NCBI GenBank assembly: GCA_902784465.1
Contig: CACZUZ010000013.1
Span: 1 to 64,000, forward strand
Length of the DNA: 64,000 bases
Direction: 5' to 3'
DNA from: an uncultured Bacteroidota bacterium
GTDB lineage: Bacteria; Bacteroidota; Bacteroidia; Bacteroidales; P3
Shown: in pieces, positions 28,579-37,116 of the stretch
How the letters are laid out: each line of letters opens with the position of its first letter
Position numbering within the stretch: position 1 is the stretch's first letter
Program-made: the position numbers and the translations under genes
The notes under the pieces: model-generated
Database searches by the model: none
What the model saw: only the letters and a program-made list of their open reading frames with translations
Told to the model about the DNA's origin: nothing

Positions 28579-28986
28579 TCAAAGAGAGGTGAAATAACGG
28601 TTCGGTACTTTTATCATACCATGAGCAAAATCGTCCTCGTTGAAATTTATAAGCCAGCCCAATGGTTTGTTGGTCAGTTTCAGATATGTTCGTATCTGTT
28701 TATAGTGGAGGGCATTGAGTGCTTCGACTGATTTTAGTTCCACGATGATGGTGTCTTCTATCAGCAAATCAATTCTAAAGTCGTTGCTAACAACGTTTCC
28801 CTTATATACAACTTGAATGGGGACTTGCGATTTGACTTCGATTTTGCGTAGTCGCAATTCTACAATCAGCGCTTTCTCGTAAATTGATTCCAAAAGTCCG
28901 GGACCCAGCTGATTGTATACTTCCATTGCGGCACCGCGAATTTGGTACGACAGAGCCTTCAGCCGTTCCTCAAAAGAAATGCCCAT
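28579..28986 (-). CDS. GxxExxY family protein
   Basis: A 135-residue protein. GPGLLESIYEKAL is the motif that gives the family its name, and the rest (KGNVVSNDFRIDLLIEDTIIVELKSVEAL) resembles a PD-(D/E)XK nuclease core with D, E and K of DLLIED...VELKS. The members are widespread in Bacteroidota, often as scattered single genes; the function is unknown. The start at 28986 (MGISFEERLKAL) is preferred over a 24-codon longer reading. It is embedded in repeats on both sides and is lower in GC than its neighbours, which suggests a mobile or accessory gene. Confidence 0.85.
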   Translation of the reverse strand: MGISFEERLKALSYQIRGAAMEVYNQLGPGLLESIYEKALIVELRLRKIEVKSQVPIQVVYKGNVVSNDFRIDLLIEDTIIVELKSVEALNALHYKQIRTYLKLTNKPLGWLINFNEDDFAHGMIKVPNRYFTSL

Positions 28987-29054
28987 ATTCAAAACTGATT
29001 TAAAAATTATATAAGGTTGTGCTTCAACATTTCCGACATGGTCGGAAATAATTT

Positions 29055-29130
29055 TCAAGATTTTTGGGGATTTCCAGGATTTGCCTTAATGCGAGTGTAC
29101 AGGATTTCCAGGATTTCCAAGATTTCCGCC
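29055..29130. repeat. GGATTTCCA repeats in 9-bp phase
   Basis: GATTTCCAG-type units occur around 29067-29078 and in series at about 29103-29127. They are the reverse complement of the AATCTTGGA repeats on the other side of the GxxExxY gene. Confidence 0.7.
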
Positions 29131-29239
29131 GCAGGCGGGGAAACAACCCCACCGCATGGCGGGGAAAAATCCTCACCCGCCGCAGGGCTGGGAAACAACC
29201 CCCACCGCATGGCTGGGGGAAATCACCTGCGGCGGAAAT
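29122..29239. mobile_element. 118-bp element with 14-bp terminal inverted repeats (MITE-like)
   Basis: ATTTCCGCCGCAGG (29122-29135) and CCTGCGGCGGAAAT (29226-29239) are perfect inverted repeats. Inside are two copies of a GGGAAACAACCCC plus ACCGCATGGC unit, each able to fold into a hairpin. It has no coding capacity. A mobile origin is inferred from the structure only. Confidence 0.5.
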
Positions 29240-29249
29240 GCTGAAGGAA

Positions 29250-30140
29250 TCAATACTCTCCCTGGTCGTGAAGTCTCTTCAAACGCTCCACCACCATCGG
29301 GCGGTCTTCCTTATATGTCACGCCGAACCACTGCGCCGTGGTCTTCAGGACACGCATCGTCGCATATCCGCTTGCAAGGAAAGTGTTGACAGCAAAGGGG
29401 ATGTAGTACTCCGACTTCATCTCGGTGCCGCGCTCCTTGAGGAAGTCGACAAACAGCTTCTCGCTCTCCACGAAATAGTCGGGCGTGAAGCCGAAGAGGT
29501 TCATCGACACCGTGGCGTCAGCCGGCAGCGGATGCATCGAGCCGTCGTCATCCTTGTATTCTATGCCCTTCTCGGTGCGGCCTATGCTGGTGCGCTCGGT
29601 CATTCCTATCAGGTATCCTTTCTCGTCGACGTTGCAGACGCCGCGGCTCACAGTGCCGTTTTCCGACAGGGTGTTCTCCAGGCGGTAGCCCACCATGCAG
29701 TAGTCGCCCTTCTTGCCGTCAAGTCCGCGAAGGTAGTCGCCCATCACCTTGAAGGCGTCGCTGCCATAGAAGTCGTCGGCATTGATGACGGCAAACGGCT
29801 CGTGGATGGCCTCCTTGGCCATGAGGATGGCATGGTTGGTGCCCCACGGCTTCTCGCGTCCTTCGGGCACCTTGAAGCCCTCGGGGAGCATGTCCAGTTC
29901 CTGGAACACATACTCCACCTCGATGCGGTTGCCGAAATGCTCGGCATTGATTTTTGCCTTGAATTCTTTCTCGAAGCTGTGTCTTATGACGAAGACCACC
30001 TTGCCGAATCCCGCCTTGATGGCATCGGCTATCGAGTAGTCCATGATTATTTCTCCGTTCGGCCCTACGCCGTCCATCTGCTTAAGTCCGCCATAGCGGC
30101 TGCCCATTCCGGCAGCAAGTACTAATAATGTTGGTTTCAT
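29250..30140 (-). CDS. Sugar-phosphate nucleotidyltransferase family protein
   Basis: A 296-residue protein of the NTP-transferase fold. The N-terminal LAAGMGSRYGGLKQ (8-21) is the nucleotide-binding signature of sugar-1-phosphate nucleotidyltransferases, and AVINADDFYG is the metal-binding Asp motif. It would couple NTP and a sugar phosphate to give an NDP-sugar. Neither base nor sugar can be assigned, and no sugar-modifying genes are adjacent. This short form is common in Bacteroidales. It ends close to the 118-bp repeat element. Confidence 0.8.
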   Translation of the reverse strand: MKPTLLVLAAGMGSRYGGLKQMDGVGPNGEIIMDYSIADAIKAGFGKVVFVIRHSFEKEFKAKINAEHFGNRIEVEYVFQELDMLPEGFKVPEGREKPWGTNHAILMAKEAIHEPFAVINADDFYGSDAFKVMGDYLRGLDGKKGDYCMVGYRLENTLSENGTVSRGVCNVDEKGYLIGMTERTSIGRTEKGIEYKDDDGSMHPLPADATVSMNLFGFTPDYFVESEKLFVDFLKERGTEMKSEYYIPFAVNTFLASGYATMRVLKTTAQWFGVTYKEDRPMVVERLKRLHDQGEY

Positions 30141-30219
30141 GCTTCTATGATTGTTAATATGTTTGTTTATGATAGGTCTATTGTTGAAATGTTTATTGTT
30201 GATATGTTTTCCCAGATTA

Positions 30220-30278
30220 TCTAGAGCTTCTAGTTCGTCTAGAGCTTCTAGAACTTCTAGAGTGTCTAGAGTTTCTAG
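30220..30278. repeat. TCTAG array, 9-bp phase, 7 copies
   Basis: TCTAG starts at 30220, 30229, 30238, 30247, 30256, 30265 and 30274. The last copy overlaps the 3' end of tadA. It lies between tadA and the nucleotidyltransferase gene. Confidence 0.92.
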
Positions 30279-30724
30279 CTTCTCCTCCTCCTAAAAAACT
30301 CCTTCATCAGCTCCCCGCACTCCTCTTCCATCACCCCGCCGACCACCTCGGTCTTTGGATGCAACATCCCTCGCCCCAGCTTCTCAAAGCCTCTCTTCTC
30401 GTCAGCGGCACCATACACGATCCTCCCTATCTGCGTCCATCCCGCAGCTCCGGCACACATCGCACAGGGCTCCACGGTGACATATAGCGTACACTCTGGC
30501 AGGTATTTGCTTCCCAGCGTGTTGGCTGCCGCCGTGAATGCCACCATCTCGGCATGCGCCGTGACGTCGTGCAGCCGCTCGGTGTTGTTGTGGGCGCGAG
30601 CCACGACCTGCCCCTTGCACACTATCACCGCCCCGATGGGGATCTCCTCCTCGGCCATGGCAGCCCGCGCTTCGCGCAGCGCCTCTCGCATATAGTACTC
30701 GTCTTCGTTGTCGAAAATGCTCAT
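30275..30724 (-). CDS. tadA: tRNA-specific adenosine deaminase
   Basis: A 149-residue zinc deaminase that makes inosine at the wobble position of tRNA-Arg(ACG). HAEM (H57, E59) and PCAMCAG (C87, C90) are the zinc and catalytic residues. The start at 30724 overlaps the stop of the upstream gene by ATGA, so the longer reading is rejected. The normal length is ~150. The last codons (RRRRS) are built from bases next to a TCTAG array. Confidence 0.94.
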   Translation of the reverse strand: MSIFDNEDEYYMREALREARAAMAEEEIPIGAVIVCKGQVVARAHNNTERLHDVTAHAEMVAFTAAANTLGSKYLPECTLYVTVEPCAMCAGAAGWTQIGRIVYGAADEKRGFEKLGRGMLHPKTEVVGGVMEEECGELMKEFFRRRRS

Positions 30725-31476
30725 GGCTGGTTCTTTTTGAATATGTCCATGTTCAGCGGCAGGTTCTTGAAATGGGTGTAGTAGTACACTATGTCGTTGC
30801 CTACCTGGTAGCTCTCCACGCTCGGCAGCAGCACCGCCCCCCACGGCTGGTACTCGTGGTAGGCATGCCAGTCGGGATGGTCGTACGCTTTGTGGTCGTT
30901 GTATTCTGACTTCTCATCGGTCTCCTGTATCAGGAACAGCATGCCGCTCTCCTTCTCGAAGATGTAGTTCTTGTTGTACTTGTTGGGGGTCTCCACAAGC
31001 ACGCGGTACACCTCGTGGCCGTTGAAGTTCCACAACCCGTCGTATTTCAGCTCCGCCCCTTCGGCTCTCCAGTTGTGCAGCGTGCCTCTGATGTCGTACT
31101 GCTGCTCGTTTTCATAGTACAGCTCGGGCGTCACGTCTACCCACCCCATCTTCATCGATGGCGTCAGCTGCCGGTGTATCCCGCGCCCGTCGGTGTAGTT
31201 GCCCTCCACCACGGTGTCTCCGTGCCACAACTCGGCTCGGAAACGGTTCGGCGGCAGAAACCATCGTTTCAGTATGGCGGTGTCTGTCGGCTTCGAACGA
31301 TAATATATATATGTTTCCATATATAATATGCTGTCCCGACTCAGCTTGTTGAAGTCTTGCATCTTCAAAAACCGACTCACTATCATCTCGGCACTGTCGA
31401 CCTTGCCGACAGCCTCCTGGCTCTGGACCGTCGAGATGCCTAAAAGACAAACTATGATTAATATTACCTTTTTCAA
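30721..31476 (-). CDS. Secreted LolA-like protein of unknown function
   Basis: A 251-residue exported protein with a clear signal peptide (about 1-19, ending VQSQ). The rest is beta-rich and resembles the LolA/outer-membrane lipoprotein-sorting fold of Bacteroidota (a conserved start AEMIVSRFLKMQ, then RFRAELWHGDTVVEG and VYRVLVETPNKYN-like strands ending with FLIQE). This assignment is by pattern only. It is followed by tadA with a 4-nt overlap and preceded by the DUF4292 lipoprotein. Confidence 0.6.
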   Translation of the reverse strand: MKKVILIIVCLLGISTVQSQEAVGKVDSAEMIVSRFLKMQDFNKLSRDSILYMETYIYYRSKPTDTAILKRWFLPPNRFRAELWHGDTVVEGNYTDGRGIHRQLTPSMKMGWVDVTPELYYENEQQYDIRGTLHNWRAEGAELKYDGLWNFNGHEVYRVLVETPNKYNKNYIFEKESGMLFLIQETDEKSEYNDHKAYDHPDWHAYHEYQPWGAVLLPSVESYQVGNDIVYYYTHFKNLPLNMDIFKKNQP

Positions 31477-31512
31477 GTTATTATTTATTTGATATTCATT
31501 TATTTAGCACTA

Positions 31513-32307
31513 TCACAGCTTCTCCAGCCTCGATGGTATCGAGAATGGCACGTTCTGCTTATGGTTCAGGCTGATGCGACTCATGCTCAGCTGGGTATTC
31601 TTGCTCTTGCTGCCTAACGAGACTTTGACGTCTACGGTTGTCGGCAGCATCTGGCTCTCTACGACGGCGCGCTCTCGGTACTGGCACGACACCTGTGCCA
31701 ACGGCTTGGCTGTGCTTATCTCTGTGGCCTTCAGCGTCTTTGTGGTGTAGTCCTTCGTCATCGCCACCTTCCGCTGTATCTTCCCCTTCTGTGTGTACCA
31801 CATCTTCACCTCGTCGCCTTTTTTCTCTGGCTCCTTGCTGCGTGTGCAGTTCGGCGGACAGTTGCCGACAATCATAGCCTCTATGGTGGCATAGTCTATG
31901 TCAATACCCCATCGCCTACGCACCTCCTCGTAGCTGCCGTCGTAGTACTTCCCCAGCAGCTTGGCGTAGCCGCTAACCCTGGTGGGGGTTATCATGATGC
32001 GTCCCACCTCGATTAATTTGTTGAGGCTTATCCAGATACAGCTGTCGTGTACTATCCGTATCTGCCCGTTCAGGGTGATGCCCTCGACGCTACAGCTGAA
32101 GTTGGCGCTGTATCGCTGATAGCTGGCGTTGAGTATGGTATCCAGTTTCGGCTTCGCTGTTGCCGTCTCCTCTGGCACGCTCCCACCAGGATGCTGTCTG
32201 GCCTGGTTGTCTGCCACATTCCTATGCGACCGGCACCCTACAGCGCATCCTATCGCTGCCATCATGATTACTACATATATGATTCTATTTATCTTCTTGG
32301 CTATCAT
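31513..32307 (-). CDS. DUF4292 lipoprotein
   Basis: A 264-residue lipoprotein. The signal sequence ends with the lipobox C25 (AVGC). The rest fits DUF4292, a beta-rich envelope domain restricted to Bacteroidota (SANFSCSVEGITLNGQIRIVHDSCIWISL and RVSGYAKLLGKYYDGSYEEV are typical, the first at about 54-82). Genes of this type often lie after a TPR lipoprotein, as here (43 nt). A role in outer-membrane lipid or lipoprotein handling is assumed in the family but not proven. Confidence 0.8.
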   Translation of the reverse strand: MIAKKINRIIYVVIMMAAIGCAVGCRSHRNVADNQARQHPGGSVPEETATAKPKLDTILNASYQRYSANFSCSVEGITLNGQIRIVHDSCIWISLNKLIEVGRIMITPTRVSGYAKLLGKYYDGSYEEVRRRWGIDIDYATIEAMIVGNCPPNCTRSKEPEKKGDEVKMWYTQKGKIQRKVAMTKDYTTKTLKATEISTAKPLAQVSCQYRERAVVESQMLPTTVDVKVSLGSKSKNTQLSMSRISLNHKQNVPFSIPSRLEKL

Positions 32308-32350
32308 GGCGTTTGTTTGCTTCCGACCGGCGTGCTGCCAGCCTGTGGTT

Positions 32351-34066
32351 TTATCTGTTTAGCTTTTTCTTCACCTCTTCCCAGTGGGCCTTCACCTCCT
32401 CCGACTCCTCGTCTCGCTTCATCGACTTCTCTATGTATCTCAACGCCTCCTCGTCGCGACCCATCTTGTGCATTATCCATCCGTAGGTGTCGAGGTAGTA
32501 GGGGTTTTCTGGCTCTGCCTTCAGCGTGCGCCGCGACATCTCCTCGGCTTTCTCCAGTTCTGTCCCCTTCTCCGACAGCCAGTAGGCGTAGCTGTTCAGC
32601 GTCTGTATGTCGTCGGGCCGCTTGGACAGTATGCGCTTGTAGTACTCCACGCAACGCTCATCGTCCATCTGGTTGTAGCACGACGCCATCAGCGAATATA
32701 TCTCCACCTCGAGATAACCATTGTCAAACCCCATCTTCTCGCAGCGCGACGCCAGCTCTAGGGCTTTGTCGTAGTTGTGCTTGTCATGCTCGACGATGGC
32801 CTGCATGTAGTAGGGTAGGGGATGCAGCGGAAACAGCCGCGACGCCCTCCGGGCATGCGACGCCAGCACCGCCGTGTCGGCCTCGCCCGACAACTCGCTG
32901 ATGAGCAACGCCTCCCAGATCTCATATTTGCTGCTGTCGCTGCTCAACGACAACTCAAATTGCTTCGCCGCCTCGCCATATTTCTTCTGCCTCATCAGCA
33001 CGTCGCCGTAGAACGCGGCATAGCTTGTGCTGTCGTCGGCTTCGCGCATCGCTGTCTCCATCAGGTCGAAGGCGTATGCCGAATGGATGCCGTAGAACTC
33101 TTCGCTGCTGTAGAAGTTGGTGAGTACCCTCAGCTTGATGGCTGTCGAGAGGTTCTTCTGCGCCATGCCCACTTTCAGCTCCTCGTAGGCCTTCCTCGGC
33201 TGTCCGGTCATCTTGTAGTATTCGGCCAGCGAGATATGCACATACTCGTCGTCGGGATTGTTGGCAAGCACACGGTCATAGCATTCTTTGGCCTTGTCGT
33301 ATTGTCCACTCTGCATGTAGGTGTCGGCTAATGTGCTACTCAACTCATAGTCCTGCGGCATGGCCTTGGCCAAGGCCTCGAGCTCCTGCAACGCCTTGTC
33401 TTCCCGCTGCATGTGCGACCATATCTTGGCTTTCTGCATCGACACGGTCTGCGTCACTCCTATCTTCTTCTCCACGCGGTTCAGCGCACCTATGGCCCCT
33501 TTCCCGTCGTTGTCCATCAGGTAGGCGTTGCTCAGCTCGTAGTAGTACTCTATCACCTCGGGATTCTGCGCCACTATGCGTTCCCACGTCTTCACCGACT
33601 CTTTGCTCCTCCGCGTGGCCTGGTACATGGCGGCAAGATGCATCTGGTACCACACATTCTTGATGTCGCCCTCGGCGGCACGCACTCCATAGACGATGGC
33701 ACTGTCGGTCATGCCCAACGCCAGCATCTGCCGGCTCAGCTCATACTCAGCAGCATGGCACCCCGGCTCGCGCTGCAACACCATGCGCAGCAGCCGCATC
33801 CCCTCTTCTCCGTTGCCCATCTCTATCTGCATCTTGGCATCTATCATCATCGCCTCGCTCTTCAACCGCTCGTCGGTGGTCTCCACTATAGGCTTCCGCT
33901 CATATCTCTTCCCCCCTTTGTTGCCACCAGGCTTGCCGGCCTGCCGGCTGCTGCCGCAGGCAACGAAGCTTGTCGTCATCACCACTACGGCAAGGAACCC
34001 CCACATCTTTCTTCTCCTCGCAGCACGGCTCCCCGTCCGTTTGCATCTATATCGTTTCGTGTACAT
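32351..34066 (-). CDS. TPR-repeat lipoprotein
   Basis: A 571-residue protein with a basic N-terminus, one hydrophobic stretch and a lipobox Cys37 (SFVAC). From about residue 80 to the C-terminus it consists of tetratricopeptide repeats (around 12-14), with motifs such as YYELSNAYLMDNDGKGAI, PQDYELSSTLADTYMQSG and NPYYLDTYGWIMHKMGRDEEAL. It probably scaffolds an envelope complex. The start at 34066 is chosen because the open frame upstream crosses AT-rich TTCAC repeats. It is the first gene of the unit TPR-DUF4292-LolA-like-tadA. Confidence 0.87.
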   Translation of the reverse strand: MYTKRYRCKRTGSRAARRRKMWGFLAVVVMTTSFVACGSSRQAGKPGGNKGGKRYERKPIVETTDERLKSEAMMIDAKMQIEMGNGEEGMRLLRMVLQREPGCHAAEYELSRQMLALGMTDSAIVYGVRAAEGDIKNVWYQMHLAAMYQATRRSKESVKTWERIVAQNPEVIEYYYELSNAYLMDNDGKGAIGALNRVEKKIGVTQTVSMQKAKIWSHMQREDKALQELEALAKAMPQDYELSSTLADTYMQSGQYDKAKECYDRVLANNPDDEYVHISLAEYYKMTGQPRKAYEELKVGMAQKNLSTAIKLRVLTNFYSSEEFYGIHSAYAFDLMETAMREADDSTSYAAFYGDVLMRQKKYGEAAKQFELSLSSDSSKYEIWEALLISELSGEADTAVLASHARRASRLFPLHPLPYYMQAIVEHDKHNYDKALELASRCEKMGFDNGYLEVEIYSLMASCYNQMDDERCVEYYKRILSKRPDDIQTLNSYAYWLSEKGTELEKAEEMSRRTLKAEPENPYYLDTYGWIMHKMGRDEEALRYIEKSMKRDEESEEVKAHWEEVKKKLNR

Positions 34067-34129
34067 TGTCTTTATATTGTTGTGTGTTTTTTTTGTTTTT
34101 CTTCCGGTAGTTCCCCTCACATTTGTCCA

Positions 34130-34170
34130 TTCACAATTCACAATTCACAATTCACCAACCACAATTCACC
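34130..34170. repeat. TTCAC array, 7-bp phase
   Basis: TTCA starts at 34130, 34137, 34144, 34151 and 34165, always a multiple of 7 bp apart. It resembles the iorA-iorB array. It is part of the 359-bp gap 34067-34425, which otherwise holds AT-rich DNA, a second -7-like TATCTTTG at 34203 (+ strand) and the promoter of the next gene. Confidence 0.8.
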
Positions 34171-34282
34171 AACCAATAAACTTCAAATCCCCCATTTTAT
34201 TATATCTTTGGCAAAAAAATGCTTCACCCTTCTGCCCCCATCCTCCTAATCTCCTAAAAAAAACTAAAAAAGTCAGATTTTT

Positions 34283-34313
34283 TTTGTCAGTATTATTTTT
34301 TGTTATAAATTTG
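34283..34313 (+). promoter_or_regulatory. Promoter of the 872-residue T9SS cargo gene
   Basis: TTTG (34283-34286), 19-nt spacer, TAaaTTTG (34306-34313). It is an exact match to the Bacteroidota consensus, with a ~110-nt leader before the ATG at 34426. Confidence 0.82.
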
Positions 34314-34425
34314 CACCGAAAAACAATAATCAGATTTCCTCGTTGAGAATTTATAACAATTCTGTAAATGAGAAGTTTGGTTGTGTTGTAATGATGAAAT
34401 ATTTATTAATCAAAATCAAATTACA

Positions 34426-37044
34426 ATGAAAAAAACATTAATGGTTCTTAGTTTTGCACTGTGCGCAAGCTTTGCTTTCGCCCAGTCAAACAATGTCGCC
34501 GTCAACAAGGCTTCTGCTAAGGTAGGCGACATGGCTCGTCAGGCCAACACCGAGGTTCTCGCCTCTGAGGCTGGCTACACGGGTTCAATCTTCACGAAGG
34601 ACGGCGACACCTATTTCAGCTGCTCCTTTGCTGCCTCCGACTACAATACCAAGTACACCACTGGTGTTGTCGGTTACAACGAGATGGTCAACGGTACTAC
34701 TATCCCTCGCCACACCAACAATGGTGACTACGGCAGATGGCAGCGTGGAACCGGTAGCGCTTACTTCTCCAGCACTGAGTTTAGCTCCACTTTCCCCGTC
34801 CTCTCTCAGTATTTTGGCAACTTTATCGCTCTCAACTTCACTCCGGAGTCTCTCGATGACGGCTTCATGCTCTGCTCTATGATCGACTCCTACGTCGGTT
34901 GGGGTGGTGATGGCGACCTCGGCTATGTCGACGCTTACATCCTTTTCAGCGGCATCGACCTCTCCAACTGCGATCTTCCTCAGTTCAATGTTTATCAGAT
35001 GTATCGCGCCTTCAACCAGGACCACACCTACATCGACTATAGCATCGACAACGGCACTACTTGGTACAGCTACGAGATCAATATCCACGGCGTTGATATC
35101 TCTACCAACGGTACTATCCGCGGCAAAAAGCGCGTCACCATCCCCCGCGTGATGGCTCACCAGTCCAATGTTATGCTCCGTCTCCGCTATGTTGACGAGA
35201 GCAGCGACAACAATGGCGGTTACTTCTATGTCGTCGACGATGTCACCATCGAGGATGCACCTGAGAACCACCTCCGCTTCACCTCCAACCAGTACTTCGA
35301 GGGCTTCTACCAGATGATGCCCCAGGGTCTCCAGCTCCCCGTCGTTTGGGCTGCCGACTTCTACAATGACGGTAACCTCGCACAGACCAACTCCAAGGGT
35401 GCTATCTACACCTATGCTGACGGTGAAGAAGGTACCCTCCTCGTCGAGAAGAACCTCAACAGTGTTGTAGGCAACGCTGACTCCAACCGTACTTTCGTTA
35501 TCGACCCCCTCGGTATCTATGACAGTGCCAGCGAATCCCACGGCTTCACCTACGATCCCGACTCAAGCTACAAGACCGGTGCTTACGCTTGCCTCCCCAC
35601 CGCTGAAATCGGTGCCAACTACTTCTACTCTGATGTCACCACTGACTTCTACGAGGCTCAGTCTTTCGGCTTCGACACTCTCCGTTACAATGTCAACTAC
35701 GGCACCATCACCGACGCTACTGGCCAGCAGCAGCCTGCCGGTATCTGGGGTCGTGACCACGGTGTCCTGACCTACAATGGCGACGGCTCCGACGGCTCTG
35801 GTAACCACTATACCCCTGGCCTTGTCGTCACCACTTCTGCTAACGTCTGGTCTGACGACTACACCGTGACCACTTGGAACAAGGCTGGTTATGGTAACTT
35901 CGTCGCTTATATGACGGGTAACACCGTTCCCAATGGCTGGAGAATCCTTGGTATGGAAATGGTAGCCTCCACCACTCCCGGTATGTCGGGCTACAGCAAC
36001 AACAGAGGTGCCAACATCACTCCTATCCTCTGGCATGACTCTCTTACCGAAGATGGTAGCATCGTTTTCCTCTCTCCCGAAAATGGCACTGGTGTCAACA
36101 CCTACACCATCAAGCAGAATGACGTCAACAACCCCAGCAACCTCACCTACAGAACCACCGCTCAGGGTTACAACACCATCCGTATCCTCTTCCCCACTCA
36201 GCCCGAACTCGAAGCCAACACCGTCTATCGTCTTGGCTATGTCCTCAATGAGGATGCCGACTTCGCTGTCGCTCAGGCTCGCACCACCTTCGTCCGCGCT
36301 GACACCACCGTCTACTTTGAGGACGAACCCAACCTCGTTACCTACAAGAACATCCTCCACAAACAGAACGGTAGCGGTAACGTCTACTCTGTCTTCACTC
36401 GCGACGTACGTGGTGGCTCCGCCTCCATCCGTCCTTTCAACACCTCCAACTATCCTATGATCCGTATGATTGTTGGTCCTTCTTACGACATCGCTAGCTT
36501 CGACGTAAGATGGGAGTGCGACAATGAGGATTTCGGTACCTTCATCAGCGACAACAATGAGGTTCTCTGCGGCCAGAGCGAGTCTGTCTTCGCCGGTTCC
36601 TCCTTCTCTTTCTACGCTTATCCTGAGTACGGCTACGAAATCGACCGCATCACCATCAACGACATCGAGACCGACGACTATCGCCTCTACACCGACGATG
36701 ATGGTATTGAGTATGGCGTCATCAACGTCGAGAACGTTACCGAGAACATGGTCTTCAAGTGCTACTTCAAGATTAAGCCCGAAGGCTTCGATCCTATCGC
36801 TAGCCGCGTAGCTATGAAGCTCCAGCCCAACCCCGCCACCAGCAATGTCTTCGTCTCCCTCAAGGGTGTCACTGGCAACGTCAACATGGCTCTCCTCGAC
36901 ATGAGCGGCCGCGTCGTTACCACCTCCGAGTTCAATGCTGAGAACGGTGCCAACATCAACGTCTCCAACCTTGCCAAGGGTGCTTACTTCGTCCGTATCA
37001 CCAACAACAACTTCACCAAGATTGAGAAGCTGATTGTCCGCTAA
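34426..37044 (+). CDS. T9SS cargo protein with type A sorting domain
   Basis: An 872-residue secreted protein. Signal peptide 1-19 (ending SFAFAQ). The C-terminal ~75 residues form a type IX secretion type A sorting domain: LQPNPATSNVFV, then MALLDMSGRVV, then NVSNLAKGAYFVRI and final KIEKLIVR. The rest is beta-rich, with two regions like choice-of-anchor/jelly-roll modules (Gly/Asp/Tyr-rich), but I recognise no catalytic domain. It would be exported through the outer membrane and attached to the surface. The gene uses optimised codons rich in C-ending triplets, and the strong promoter suggests high expression. Confidence 0.88.
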   Translation: MKKTLMVLSFALCASFAFAQSNNVAVNKASAKVGDMARQANTEVLASEAGYTGSIFTKDGDTYFSCSFAASDYNTKYTTGVVGYNEMVNGTTIPRHTNNGDYGRWQRGTGSAYFSSTEFSSTFPVLSQYFGNFIALNFTPESLDDGFMLCSMIDSYVGWGGDGDLGYVDAYILFSGIDLSNCDLPQFNVYQMYRAFNQDHTYIDYSIDNGTTWYSYEINIHGVDISTNGTIRGKKRVTIPRVMAHQSNVMLRLRYVDESSDNNGGYFYVVDDVTIEDAPENHLRFTSNQYFEGFYQMMPQGLQLPVVWAADFYNDGNLAQTNSKGAIYTYADGEEGTLLVEKNLNSVVGNADSNRTFVIDPLGIYDSASESHGFTYDPDSSYKTGAYACLPTAEIGANYFYSDVTTDFYEAQSFGFDTLRYNVNYGTITDATGQQQPAGIWGRDHGVLTYNGDGSDGSGNHYTPGLVVTTSANVWSDDYTVTTWNKAGYGNFVAYMTGNTVPNGWRILGMEMVASTTPGMSGYSNNRGANITPILWHDSLTEDGSIVFLSPENGTGVNTYTIKQNDVNNPSNLTYRTTAQGYNTIRILFPTQPELEANTVYRLGYVLNEDADFAVAQARTTFVRADTTVYFEDEPNLVTYKNILHKQNGSGNVYSVFTRDVRGGSASIRPFNTSNYPMIRMIVGPSYDIASFDVRWECDNEDFGTFISDNNEVLCGQSESVFAGSSFSFYAYPEYGYEIDRITINDIETDDYRLYTDDDGIEYGVINVENVTENMVFKCYFKIKPEGFDPIASRVAMKLQPNPATSNVFVSLKGVTGNVNMALLDMSGRVVTTSEFNAENGANINVSNLAKGAYFVRITNNNFTKIEKLIVR

Positions 37045-37052
37045 TCCCCCCA

Positions 37053-37084
37053 ACTAGAAATACTAGTAATACTAGTCCTACTAG
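37053..37084. repeat. ACTAG array, 9-bp phase, 4 copies
   Basis: ACTAG starts at 37053, 37062, 37071 and 37080, directly after the stop of the T9SS cargo gene. It is a short variant of the TCTAG arrays. Confidence 0.85.
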
Positions 37085-37116
37085 AAAAAAAGCTCGCCCC
37101 ACGGCGAGCTTTTTTT
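37085..37116. terminator. Bidirectional terminator
   Basis: Stem AGCTCGCC (37091-37098) pairs with GGCGAGCT (37103-37110); A-tract before, T-tract after. It serves both the T9SS cargo gene and yicC. Confidence 0.93.

Noticed and set aside
28349..28582. 77-codon minus-strand frame containing RTFSIPAKRE
   Set aside because: It is made of the CCCGCTTCGCGGG repeat unit and AATCTTGGA repeats; only the shared repeat motif is recognisable.
29064..30125. 353-codon + strand frame opposite the sugar nucleotidyltransferase
   Set aside because: It starts inside the MITE-like element and is antisense to a gene with a clear nucleotide-binding motif.
35563..37053. A 496-codon minus-strand open frame opposite the T9SS cargo gene
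   Set aside because: The + strand has a signal peptide and a sorting domain; the minus frame lacks any motif and has shadow composition.
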